Source: Notolepis coatsorum (Eukaryota > Chordata > Actinopteri > Aulopiformes > Paralepididae). Taken from it: 64,000 nucleotides of DNA. Location of the stretch: the NCBI GenBank assembly GCA_963971535.1, contig OZ020587.1, positions 162,512,491 through 162,576,490 on the forward strand. The letters are read 5' to 3'. The notes beneath the pieces were generated by a model. The model saw nothing but the letters and a program-made list of their open reading frames with translations, did no database searches and had not been told where the DNA came from. Each line of letters starts with the position of its first letter. Positions within the stretch are counted from its first letter, which is position 1. Of the stretch, positions 11,840 through 23,700 are shown piece by piece. The translations under genes and the position numbers were made by a program.

Positions 11840-12275
11840 ATATGCTTATACTACCTACTATCTCTATATTACTAACTACTATATCTACTACCTACTATGC
11901 TAATATGTCTATACTACCTATGCTAATATCTCTATATTACTACCCGTCTATACTACTACTTACTATGCTGATGTCTATACTACCACCTACTATGCTAATA
12001 TGCCTATAGTACTACCTACTATGCTAATAGGTCTATACTACCACCTACTATGCTAATATGTCTATACTGCTAATATGTCTATATTACTACCTACTATGCT
12101 AAATTATGACTATAGTACTACTATGCACTCAAGACTGTAGCACTCAAGTTCAACAGTTTGACGAATAATCATACTTATACCCTTAGCTGCCAGAGTTGTA
12201 CCTTCCTGCCGACTTGTACACAACTTGTAAGTCGCTTTGGATAAAAGCATTCAGTTAAATGACTAAATGTAAATG
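11840..12275. repeat. TATGCTAATATGTCTATACTACTACC repeat, then SINE-like tail
   Basis: 11840-12130 continues the tandem pattern seen left of the palindrome. 12170-12275 ends GTCGCTTTGGATAAAAGCAT, a tail widespread in fish repeats and seen reversed at 30195 and 46455. Confidence 0.6.
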
Positions 12276-12861
12276 AGCTTTAAATAATAATGAATCATCT
12301 GCTTTCTAGAGCCAGGAACTCTGCTGTTTGTAGACGTCTGTGTGTGTGGGGGGGGTCAAGATAGGAAATAACTAATTTTAAATGATATATATTGCTATAG
12401 CAACCAGAAACAGCATGTTTAATACGAGGGAAGATAAATAAAGTCACATTTAGACCAGTTTCTTTTTAAGAAACATAACATGTTCCAGATTGGAGTGGAA
12501 AAGTGAAAAGACATGATATACTTGTAGTAATATATCTGTAGTAATGACTTAGTACCAGTGTCTTTATACCTGTATCACTGTGCATATAATACAACTCTGT
12601 AGATACATCTGATTAGAACTAGTCTATTACTTTATATATTTCATACCCAGTTTAAATCACCTGTACATTGTATATTACTATAAGAAATGGATAAACAGAC
12701 ACGTAATGCTGGGGCTGGTTCTGCATGCATCCAATATCATTCTCATGAGCAAAAACACATGGACATTTCCTATCACATTCCATATAAGTGAAGGTCATAT
12801 TCAAGGTGGGGTAAGCAAATTTCGTTTAGAAACATTTTGGTAATATTTGGTGAATTTCTCT
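12276..12861. repeat. LINE-tail-like repeat, left part
   Basis: 12540-12690 (GACTTAGTACCAGTGTCTTT, GTACATTGTATATTACT) is similar to 25625-25790 and 36800-36940. Its continuation (TTGTACTGTACTTGTGCTG) appears at 13968-13986, so the piggyBac-like element between them may have split it. Confidence 0.45.
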
Positions 12862-12865
12862 TTAA

Positions 12866-13813
12866 CACTATGGGTGCCGGCCAGAAATCCGGAAAATGAC
12901 TGGATTGCCAGCGCTATTTGTCTATGGAGAAATTCCCCTTCTTTGCAGGGCTATAACTTTTTAAATGCTATTGCTACATTGCCATTATTAGGGCCCATTC
13001 AAAGTCCTATATGTATTGTTCATTGTGTAGCAACGTTAAACTTTTTCATTCACATATTCATAGTAAAGTATGGTCTAATGTATAAGTATGTTTTCATCTC
13101 TTTCTGCAGCTTTCTCCAGAACGTGATATATAGCCCCAAATGCATTATATTGATGATGAAATAGTTTGATGGCAATCGGGGCGATATAAAAAATTTCAAT
13201 TGGACGTACTTCTAGAATGATCTACGTATGATCCGATGATGACCGGATGGGCGGGGGATCGTTTATAATTCCGTGGGCAGCGTTATATCATTAATCTAGT
13301 GTGGGTGATATGTTCATCATAACAGTTTATATGGAATACGATCAAAAATAACGCTGAATCTTACCGTATCCTCCTCGCGCCGTTGGGCGATGAGCGTGGA
13401 ACAGTCATTTACCTATTACGGTATGTAGAAATATCGGGTCCATTTCCAGCTTGTATAATAGTATATATGTCCAAATCATGTTGTTTATCGCGTTATTGGC
13501 AATCGATCGCTATGTATTGTGTCGAGATAGAGTCCCGGTAGCCAAACAGAGTGCCCGGAAGTAATACGGCCGACCAGCACAACCTCCATAGCACATCCTG
13601 TTTGGCGATTGCGCCGATCGGCCACCAGATGGCGCTCCTGAACCACCAGAGAGCTCAGTGGGTCCTCCTGGTGGATCTCAGGCCAGCGGAGGGGAAATAT
13701 GAATCCGATCGCAGATTTTTGAAATATTGATATAAGGACGCTGTAAAGCGTCCTCCGGCAACTTGAGCATGGCCGGGAATGACGCTTTTAAGCATTTTCC
13801 GGCAGTCAAAGTG
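12866..13813. mobile_element. piggyBac-like non-autonomous element 1
   Basis: 948 bp bounded by TTAA (12862-12865 and 13814-13817), with ends CACTATGGGTGCCGGCC and GCCGG..TCAAAGTG-like. Internal landmarks are shared by the whole family: TTTGCAGGGCTATAACTTTT, TTTATAATTCCGTGG, CCGATCGGCCACCAG. No transposase. Confidence 0.75.
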
Positions 13814-13817
13814 TTAA

Positions 13818-14066
13818 TATAATGACGATACATTTGAATCTAATCTAAAAAGTTAGAAAACTAAAATATATTCAAACAAGTTCCTAAAGTCCCCACCAGG
13901 TGTGCTAGCATGACGTTTCTCTTCTGCTGCACCATGCTTTGCTCCGACAGGTAAACGTCTCTTCGTTGTACTGTACTTGTGCTGTATGACGACAATTAAT
14001 TTTAATCTAAACCTTTTAAGGAATTTAGCATGAGCAGTGGAAGTAATACTTTTAGGATACTACAGG
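13818..14066. other. LINE-tail-like remainder
   Basis: It contains TTGTACTGTACTTGTGCTGT, a tail shared with 25840 and 36985. No gene. Confidence 0.4.
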
Positions 14067-14310
14067 GGGCGACAGTGGCTCGGAAGGTAGAGAAGTCTGG
14101 AAAATCTGGAGGTTCCTAGTTCGATTCCCGCTCAGTGTGTCGAAGTGTCCTTGAGCAAGACACTTAACCCCTAATTGCTCCCGATGAGCAGGTTGGCACC
14201 TTGCATGGTTGCCTCCGCCGTCGGTGTGAGTGAATGGGCAAAATGTGAGCAACAAATTGGAAAGCACTTTGGATAAAAGCTGCTACATAAATTTATAAAT
14301 GCATCCATTT
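14067..14310 (+). mobile_element. tRNA-like SINE
   Basis: GGGCGACAGTGGCTCGGAAG (box-A-like), CTAGTTCGATTCCC (box B), then GTCCTTGAGCAAGACACTTA and a tail with GCACTTTGGATAAAAGC. The intact box A/B spacing looks like a tRNA, but the extended tail and the reverse copy at 5247 mark it as a SINE. Confidence 0.75.
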
Positions 14311-14475
14311 AACATTTATAACGTTACCCAGGGAAAGACTTGTCGTCACTGAAAGTTACTCATTAGTCGTTTGTTACTAAAGTCTTTGATAACGTCCAGG
14401 ACACCCTGGTAGCGACCATCCACGTTATAGAATAAATTACAAAAGAATATTCCACAACTTTACAGTAAGTTTGTT

Positions 14476-14481
14476 TTTATT
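14476..14481 (-). terminator. Candidate polyadenylation signal AATAAA
   Basis: Minus-strand AATAAA (TTTATT on the plus strand) is the first canonical signal I see after the PPIG stop codon, about 1.6 kb downstream. A cleavage site would fall near 14455-14465. Isolated hexamers are common in AT-rich fish DNA, so this is only a candidate. Confidence 0.35.
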
Positions 14482-16097
14482 CATTCTTTCCACAATCTCT
14501 GGGGCACTTTTGAAGTAAAAACAAATCTTACACAAATAAGAATCCATACAAACTTATTCCACACTACCTACAGCATTATTCATCCGTTTCCATTTGAAAA
14601 GCAAAACATAGGTATCTCAAAAGCATTTTACAAAAAGAAAAAAAACACTACAGGAATAATGGTGGATCCACATATTTCAAACAGGACAATCGGGGGGGGG
14701 GGGGGGGATTGCATGTGAGAAATAACAAGAAGAACGCAACGCATATCCATAGCAACCGTTGTACTAGAATCACTAGCATGTTGAAAGTGAGACACCTGCT
14801 GTACGTCCTCCGCTACCCCGTCTCCCTCTCTCTCCTCCCTAGCGTCTCTCCCCCTGGCGTTTCCACTCAGCTCCTGTAGGTGTCCTCGTGTCTCCCCCCA
14901 CATGCAGTCTAATCTCATCACCTCCCCTGTTGTATTTATGTCCGACCCCCGGGACTCGAGGAGATGTCAACAGTCAGCCATCCCGTGGGAGATGGGAGGG
15001 GGGGTATGGTGCAAGCTCAGACTGCACTGGTGGAGTGTCTGGGGGAGCAAATTGAATGGAAATGTGGTCAAATTGCAACTGTGCACGTGCGATACGCCGA
15101 TGATATGGCACTATACTGTGTCACTGTGATTTCTCCTCGATTTTACCTCCTTGGAATCAAAGTCTATGCTTAGCTGTCAAGTCGGTTTGTGTAGGGATGG
15201 GCATTGATATTGGAATATTCTTTAAATTATATATATTTAAAAAATCAAATAGTTTACGCAAATATAGTTTAGTCTAAAAAAAAAAAAAAAAAACCCTTGT
15301 TTTTACCGGCACCTATACCGTGTAGTGTTTTTACAGGCACCTACACCGTGTAGTGCACCGAGAGGGGACCCTATTAACGGTTACACCGCTGAACGGCATG
15401 CTGGGTACAGCTCACTAGCTAGCCAGGAGAACAGAAAAGAAAGATGAAGAAAAAGAGACCAGGGATGCTACACTGTAGTACGTTTACCATTTCAAGCGTC
15501 AGTGATGTAACTTTCGGAATGAATGCTTTTGTCCCCCTTACGAACGCTTGCCTGGTCCACTGGTGTTACCCGTTATCGATTACTATTCAAATAGTTCCAA
15601 TTCAAATAGTTCCAAGTGACTATCGAATAGCAATTTTGTGATTTGCCCATCCCTAGTTTGTGTCGTCTGCTCTTGGAGTAGTCAGTGAACTGATTCCCAC
15701 TTGATACTCTTGTTATCCTGCCTGCTGCTTACGTTATACTCTTCAACTGCCCCCCTGCACTTGGATCCACATTCTTGCCCGGTCTTACGTGCCAAGAATT
15801 GAGAAAAAAAAATCGGTCTTTACTGCATCTTTAACCCCTCAAACCGATTAAGATACATGACATTAAATAACATTTATAAAATGACAGTTAAAAAAAAAAA
15901 AGTGAAAGTGAAAGTAAATTAAACAAATGGTTCTCTGCTGCAGTGAAATCTTATGAAATTTTTATGTTTACAAATTCTCTAGAATTGGATCTATAGTAAA
16001 GCCAAGATATCATTGACCAAGGTATTTAAAATCAAAACCGCACACTTCCAAAAAGGGATCTAGTGACGACTTCAGATCAAGAGGACAGTTAATGGTC
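14482..16097 (-). other. ppig: Candidate PPIG 3' UTR
   Basis: No convincing coding sequence lies between the stop codon and the first AATAAA found downstream on the minus strand (14476-14481). The interval includes a 464-bp hAT-like insertion (15192-15655) and poly-A/T runs. That the transcript runs this far is inference; an earlier non-canonical polyadenylation site is possible. A 97-codon open frame at 14628-14921 on the same strand starts at GTG and resembles nothing I know. Confidence 0.4.
15192..15655. mobile_element. hAT-like MITE TAGGGATGGGCA
   Basis: 464 bp with ends TAGGGATGGGCA and TGCCCATCCCTA, flanked by the 7-bp repeat GTTTGTG (15185-15191 and 15656-15662). It sits in the candidate PPIG 3' UTR. 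A degraded relative in reverse orientation ends near 28130. Confidence 0.85.
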
Positions 16098-17772
16098 TTA
16101 ATCACTATCATCAGAGCTGGAGCTGGACTTATTCCTCTTGCTGTGGTTTCTGTCTTTGCCTTTCGTGTTGCGGTTCCGAGTTGGACTTCTTGATTTGTCT
16201 TTGGGGGAGGACTCCCTCTGTGGACTCTTCTTGGAACCGGGACTCCTTCGACCCTTCCTCTTGTCCTCTCGGTCGCTCCTAGAGCTGCTGCTGCGTCGAC
16301 TCCTGGACCTCCTCCGCTGAGAAGAATCATCTTTATTCCTTCTATGAGAGTCTTTGCTGTGGTCCCTATGGTTGCTCTTACTCCTGGAGCGTTTGCCCCG
16401 GTGAGAGTCCCTGGCCTTGTTCCTGTCTGGACTCCGTGTCCGGTCCCGGTTCCTGGACGACCCTCGCCTCCTCTCGTCCCTCTCGCCATGGTGCCGTCTG
16501 TCCAGACTCCTGCTGCGCTCCCTGGCCCTCCCTCTGTCCCGTCCCCTGTCTCTCGACGAAGCGCGTCTACCCCTGTCCCTGCCCCTGCTGTTGGACCGTT
16601 GCCGGTCTTTTGCGGCGTTGCCGTCCCTGTTCCTGCTCCGGGACCTGTGCCTGTCCTTTCCGGCGTTGCTTTCCCGACTCTGCGACTTTGTCCTGCGCCT
16701 CTCACCGTTTCTGCCTTTAGCATCATCTCTGTGTTTTCTGTCAGACTCAGAAGGCTTCTTCCTTTCTTTGCTTTGGTCGGATTCTGACTCTTTATTATCT
16801 TTTCCCTTCGTGCCGTTCTTGTCTTTGCTTCTGGAGCGGCCTCTCCTGTCATCACCCTTGTTTTTCTGATCCCTCTCTCTGCTCTTAGATCGTCCGGTCT
16901 TCTCTCTGCTCTTAGATCTTTCCGTCTTCTCTCTGCTCTTAGATTTTTCGGTCTTGTCTCTGCTCTTGGATCTTCCAGACTTGTCTCTGCTCTTGGATCT
17001 TTCGGTCTTGTCTCTGCTCTTGGATCTTTCGGTCTCGTCTCTGCTCTTGGATCTTTCGGTCTTGTCTCTGCTCTTGGATCTTCCAGACTTCTCTCTGCTC
17101 TTGGATCTTCCAGACTTGTCTCTGCTCTTGGATCTTCCAGACTCGTCTCTGCTCTTGGATCGTCCGGTCTTCTCTCTGCTCTTGGATCTTTCAGACTTGT
17201 CTCTGCTCTTGGATCTTCCAGACTCGTCTCTGCTATTAGATCGTCCGGTCTTCTCTCTGCTCTTCGATCGTCGGGTCTTCTCTATGCTCTTGGATCGTCC
17301 AGACTTGTCTCTGCTCTTAGATCGTCCGGTCTTCTCTCTGCTCTTCGATCGTCCGGTCTTCTCTCTGCTCTTCGATCGTCCGGTCTTCTCTCTGCTCTTC
17401 GATCGTCCGGTCTTCTCTCTGCTCTTAGATCGTCCGGTCTTCTCTCTGCTCTTAGATCGTCCGGTCTTCTCTCTGCTCTTAGATCGTCCGGTCTTCTCTC
17501 TGCTCTTGGATCTTCCGGCCTTCTCTCTGCTCTTGGATCTTCCGGTCTTCTCTCTGCTCTTGCTACGGCTTCGGGACTTGGCCTTCTTCTTGGACTTGTG
17601 TTTGCTGCGCTTGTCTTCCTTCTTGGAATCGTCCTTCTCTTTGCTCTTAGATCTATGGGACCGACCTCTCCGGTCTTTCTTACCCTCAGCAACATCGTGC
17701 TTGGTTTCAGAGACCCTTCTCTCCCCTCTTGGAGGTTTACCAGCTTCGTTCTTGAGATCCGACATATCACCC
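16098..17772 (-). CDS. ppig: PPIG terminal coding exon with expanded RS domain
   Basis: 1675 nt from acceptor CGTTACAG to a stop codon at 16098-16100. The frame joins exon 11 as [15 protein letters not shown]. The first ~85 residues are Lys/Arg/Ser/Asp-rich. Next come about 26 tandem nine-residue units of the type GRSKSREKT, with later units varying to ERSKSRDKT or GRSKSRDES. Then follows a less regular Arg/Ser region ([35 protein letters not shown]), ending [11 protein letters not shown] dipeptides are sites for SRPK/CLK kinases in this family (known). The 27-bp DNA array gives long open frames on both strands, so other ORFs here are shadows. Mammalian PPIG also ends in one long RS exon but lacks this regular expansion as far as I recall. 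Confidence 0.9.
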
Positions 17773-20700
17773 CTGTAACGCAGAGAGGAGAATATCACTT
17801 TTAGCTATGCTGAAATGTCCACCTTCCTCAGTATATGACTGCTAAACATAATAAAAACAAATGTTAAATGTTAAGTGATATATTGGGTAAAATAAAATGG
17901 CTAACTACATCAAACTAATTTACAGTCAATTGAGTGTGTTTATTGATGGCCTCTGGGTCAATTGACCCATCTCAAGCTCCACCCTCTTTTCTTGATCCTC
18001 CAATCATGACCGTATCTTCCCCCGAGTGTGAAAGGAGGGTTTGTCTGAGGGAAGCAATGGTTGTGATTGAAAGATCAGGAAAAGGGGGCAGGGTTTCAGA
18101 TAGGTCCAATTACATTGGTCTGCTTTGAAACGCAATATCATTGGCCTTTCATTTGCATTCAGAGCAGGAAATGTAACTCGTTCAATGTACAAGCTACAGT
18201 GGTTAGTAGTAGGGATGCAATATTTGGTGAAAGATTGAGATTATTGTGGACAATATTGCGATTGCGACATAATACATAAATTATGTCAGTCTACTTAATA
18301 ATAATAACTTTATTTTAGGGCTCTCAGTTTATCGCGTTAATTAGATTAATTAATTACACAGCAAATTATCGCGTTATGAAAATTAACTAAAAACTAATAA
18401 TTTTATTTTTTATTTAAATATTCTTTTTATCTCATTCATTCCATAAGAACGTAGAATACACATTTACAGAAGTTTTTTTAATATGGTCCATTTGCATGTT
18501 CTTGGTATCTGATTCTAGGGACATCTATGGATCTCAGGGAATGTATTCCCAGTGTCAGACACTGTGTCCGTTACTAGGCTCGAGTAAATTGTGATGAACC
18601 AAATGAGAATATCAATTTTTTTTTATCTTTGACTGAATAACACCATGCTAAAATTGACCAGACCTGAAAAATCTAAGCAAATGAATAAATGGAAGATAAT
18701 TAAACAGAAGGTTTTGTAGATACAGTACTGAATTCTGCCATCCGGACACATGCAATTTGAAATAGCATTATAGAATATCAGGCCTAAAATGGTTATGAGA
18801 TTAAAATGGGATTAATTAGATAAATATTTTTTATCGCCCGACAGCACTACTTTATTTGTATAGCACTTTTCATAAAGAAGTTGCAGTTCAAAGTGCTTCA
18901 CAACAGTAAAAAATACAGGCATAAGCAAGCATAAAAAAGATAGAGGTAGCAAGGTAAGGTAAATCAGTGTTTCACATTCACATACTTGCTTGGTTATCAA
19001 GGAAAATAGCGATTACTGTACTGATAGTTTTGAAATGTTCATTTCTAAACTCAAACATACATGCAATAAAAAAAAAATTAAAAATAGGGCTGTCAATATT
19101 TAAATTGTAAAAAATGTTATCTCCCTTTTTGAGCCCAACCACCTCCCATAGTTTGATCTCCTCCCAGATGGCCGGTGACGTGTTTGTTTACATTCCTGAA
19201 TCACATGCGCAACAGGGAGAATAGTACGGTGGACCAGACATTCCCCGAATGTCTCATTTCATAATACGTTTTCCGAATGGACGTTTGGATTATATAGAAG
19301 TATAATATAGAATAATACATTATATAAATGTATAGATACATGTGTGTGTGTGTGTGTATAAATGAATGAATCTAAATATGTAGTTTGACTGATAGATACA
19401 CAAAATGGGGTTATTTATGTTGATTTAATTTAGTTGTGTTGATGTTTCCATTTTTGCAAAATGGGTATTATTCTGTTTGGTTTTACCTACCTGTAAACCC
19501 GAGAGAGAGAGTTTAGTAGGCCGTTTTTGGCCGTCGAAGCTTCGGGGCAGAGATTCGATTTTAATTCGAAGCTTCTAGATTTTTTTTTTTTTATAATAAT
19601 AACAAATTTTATCTTATGTTGTGAGACTTGTGCAGCACTTTGGTCAACTTTGTTGTTTTTAAATGTTCTCTATAACGGCGTCTGGGTGGCGCAGCGGACA
19701 TTGCGCTCGTCACCAACGCAAGAGACACTGGGTTCGACTCCGGCTGTCGGCATTGCCTCCGGCTTGGGCCAGTCGTCATACTAACTCAATTGGCAGAGTT
19801 AGCGGGTGGAAGTCGATGGGTGGTAATCTGGACGTTGTAAACAGCGACTCCTACAGGTCAGTTGGGGGATGCCTGCACAGCAGACAGGAAATGGCGGGGG
19901 TAGTGTGAGCCTCGCACACATTACACCTCGCCAATGAGAGTCCGCGCTGGCAGGTGAAAAGATGTGACAGGCTGCCTCCTTGTGTATCGGAGGTGATACA
20001 AGGCTTCTATCATCCCTACAATCCGACAGGGGAGGGGAGAATTGGCACAGCGGGTAATTGGAATAATCTTTTTGGATAACATCTGATCTCAGGTAAGGAA
20101 TCTATTTTACCAGTCTTAGGATAATCAGACCTGTTTTCACGGAGATATAAGTGTTTGCCCTATGTGTGTATGTGGCTGTGTGGCTGTGATCGCTGATGAG
20201 GAAATGAGAATCGATTTTTCAGCCCGCCTCTATAGCGTGCATAAGTACACATATACTATGCACATATACTATCGATAATCTAGCGTTTATTTGAAAACTA
20301 TTCATAAATAGGCAAAAAAATTACACTGTTTGTGTATTCTAGAATATTCCAGTAAATGCCTTTTATCACGGAATCTTTATATTTTCCTTGAAAACGAGGG
20401 CTTTTCAAAATGCTATAAAAAGGATATGAACAGATTAAAAAACAATCCGTTTCGACAATGTTGACTGCAAACAAGTCATTGATAAGTGACAGGCAGATTA
20501 GACAGCCATAATTTAAAACATAAATTATGCATTTTTAACGCCATCATTGAAGTGGATGCTGGCACTCAACAGGGTTTTCAATGTTAAATGGCCGGCACTG
20601 AAATTGTTAACACATTGGACGCCAACAACGTGATAATTCGTTATTGCCCGCCATGCGTTGAACACCAATTCGTTGTTGGGATCAATATAAAAAATGTTCG

Positions 20701-23700
20701 CCATGGCATTCATAATTCATCCAGCCTCCCTGCGGGACTGCAGCTGCACCCTGTCTGATATTGCAATGCCTCAATACCGCCGCCTGGTGGATGATCGGGG
20801 GAGTTACACTCCACACCAAACCGGAAGTGGCGCTGGTGCATCGAGGAAATCCCTCGGGCAGTAATATCTTGTTACGTGGGTCCAGACAAACACTCTAGTG
20901 CATCGGATCGCTTTCGAAAACGCAATAACCCATATGATTTCGGTGTTTATTGCGTCATACAAACGGGAAATGGATCTAGCAGATCGACGTCAAATAATTG
21001 AAAAATTTTCTCCAGTCTCATCGGCGAACGGTAAGAGGAATATAACGTTATTTTCAGCCCGATTGTTTATTCATTTCACGGCAATCCATCTGATGAAGAT
21101 ATCAACCCATACTAAATAAAGCCGTTACTGACGATCAAGGAATTATAAACGACCCCCCCCCCCCCCTTCCTTCATGCATGATGAAGCATAATGTATACCG
21201 ATCATATACATTTGAATTTTTTAATATAGCGTGTATAGGAAAGAAACGCCAATCGATAATCTATCATATGCTTCAGGGCAGGGAACAAAATAACTACACG
21301 CCATTTGCCAAATGCGTGTAGATTTACCGTCTGGCGACTAAAAATAATAGTCTGCCCGCCAGCTGGCGTGTAGTTCATATCGATACTCTTATTTTGAAAA
21401 TCCTGTGCAGGTCTCATTGCCGCACCAAGCGCAGCTCCAGTCATAATATCTGGGCTCCTGCAGCTAGCAACGTTCAGGTTCATATGATACTCTTATTTTG
21501 AAAAACCTAGCAACTCCGCGAGTCATGATATCCGCCCACTCCGTGTTTCACTTTCTTGAAAACAGAGCAGCAGCGTTAACACAGCAGCGTTAACACAGCA
21601 GTGCGCCTACAGACTCAAAATAAGTCTGATGTTTTTTTTCTTCTCACATCGAGTCCAATGCAACTACATGCTTTGCACCGTCGCCATTCCTTTATGCCCA
21701 CATCGCCCGAAATTAACGTTTATGTACCAATCACTACAACGTTAACGTAAACTAACAAGCTAATCCTGATGATCAGACGAGGCAGAGCCATAGTGAACAG
21801 CACTGAGGAAAGGGAAATGGGGGGGCACTCTCCCCTTCCCTGTGTGTGTGTGCGTGCGTTTGGAAAGACGACGGAATCACTAGTCAGGACTCAGGACAGG
21901 AGTATATTATAGTAAACTGAGGATTACTGAGGATGGACAGATGATGTTGATATTCAAATATAAAAAAGTTTCGAGAGGAGTGGAAGTTTGAAGACAGACT
22001 ACAATATGATGCAGGGGTGGTGAGTTGAAACACAGTGTGTGTGTGTCCCGACCCCACTTCTATGTTTAAATAAATTATTTGCATTTAAAACTATTAACGC
22101 TGACTCATTCCTTCAGTCCACTCAAAATTATGCTAATATTCCTTATGTTGTTTATGATATTAATTGAAAATAGCATATGAGAGTATTATATGTAATAATA
22201 ACACATGGCGATATACTAAAAAGTAGAGATGTCCGATATTATCGGCCGACCGATATTATCGGCCGTTATCGGCAGTAAAATGTGATATCGGAAAATATCG
22301 ATATCGGTTTAAAAAAAGAAAAAAACAATAACAATATTTGTTATATATATATCCAGTGAAATTATTAGTTACCTGAAATTATTCCGTTTTTTGGGGGGGG
22401 GAAACCCTGCATATATCGGTATTGGTTGATATCGGTATCGGAAATTAAGAGTTGGACAATATCGGAATATCGGTATCGGTAAAAAAGCCAATATCGAGCA
22501 TCCCTACTAAAAAGCTATTTATAATTTTTGGCTGGTAAAAAATCTGCCCGGCTGGTACTTTTAAAAAGTACCAAAGTCAAAAAGTTAAGTTTGTTCCCTG
22601 CTTCAGGGCCTATAACTTGCGTTTTTGGAATTACAGCAGAAAACCTTAAAAACATTCGACGGTATTAACACAACAATGTATGAATGAAAAAATATAACGT
22701 TCACACATCCGGAACGATAGATACCCGATGTTGAATGGGCCATAGTAATGTCGATATAGCTATAATATTTAAAAAGTTATAGCCCTGCAAAGAAGGTAAA
22801 CATCTCCATAGGCTTACAGCGGTGGCAGACTGGACCCAATGATGGGTACAATGCATGGCGCCCAATGTGTTAAGTGTGGGGTCGCCAAAATAAAATCCTA
22901 AATAAAATGGGGTCGCGGTATGAAAAGGTTTGAGAACCCCTGGTCTAAACACTACACAGCTGAGCAGAGCGTGTCTAAAACACTACACAGCTGAGCAGAG
23001 TGTGTCTAAAACGCTACACAGCTGAGCAGAGCGTGCGTCTAAAACGCTACACAGCTGAGCAGAGCGTGCATCTAAAACGCTACACAGCTGAGCAGAGCGT
23101 GCAGGGCTCTACAGTGCGACCAAATTGCTCGCATATGCCCCTAAAAATGTCGGTGCAAACCGTAAAAATCTATTACGCGCACGCTGTGCGACTCAGTGCG
23201 AGTACAGATTATAGCCTCTCTCGTCTTTTTTTTCCTCCGCCGCGAGATCGTTAAAAAACTACAAGTCCCACATTGCACTCAAGCCAACGGTCCAATCACA
23301 GTAGAGTGACGTGACTGGTTTCATGAGAAAGAAAGCAAATGACCAATCGGAAGCTCTCATTTGGCTTGTTTACTTCCTGAAACGCCACCATTGCGATATG
23401 CGAGAGTTTCCCGAGACATGCAACTTCTAGTCTTACCAATAGCAATATATGTTAGAACACCTAGATTTAGCGATAGCAATAGTAATATAACGTTAATGCA
23501 ACAAAACGAATGCCTTGCTTTGTTAATCATAACGTTGATGCAGTAGCGTATGCCGTTGTGTTGACTGTAACGGACATGATCATAACACTGTACACATTCA
23601 AATTGCGATAATCGATTCTAACATTTTCAAATCGATGCAGTTGAATTTTTCCCTTAGGATCGATGCATTGTTACACCCCTACACCAAAGTAACTGGCCCA

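Larger units (their letters stand above)
20611..22869. mobile_element. piggyBac-like element 2 with two nested hAT insertions
   Basis: Bounded by TTAA (20607-20610 and 22870-22873). Left end CACATTGGACGCC; right end GGCGCCCAATGTG. The element is split by a hAT-like copy at 21279-22600, whose duplicated target CTTCAGGG lies in the family's conserved GGGCTATAACTT region. A C-run lies at 21150-21166. Confidence 0.8.

Noticed and set aside
14067-14140. tRNA gene
   Set aside because: Box A and B are present, but the sequence continues into a SINE body and is repeated in reverse at 5247.
14628-14921. 97-codon minus-strand coding exon of a neighbouring gene
   Set aside because: Starts at GTG, has no recognisable motif or splice sites, and fits better as 3' UTR.
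16010-16855. 281-codon minus-strand ORF in another frame of the RS exon
   Set aside because: Gly/Thr/Arg-rich low-complexity shadow overlapping the PPIG frame, which is supported by splice phase and conserved motifs.
16954-17778. 274-codon plus-strand ORF, Leu/Asp/Ser repeats
   Set aside because: Antisense shadow of the 27-bp repeat array in the PPIG RS exon. A tandem unit divisible by three keeps several frames open.
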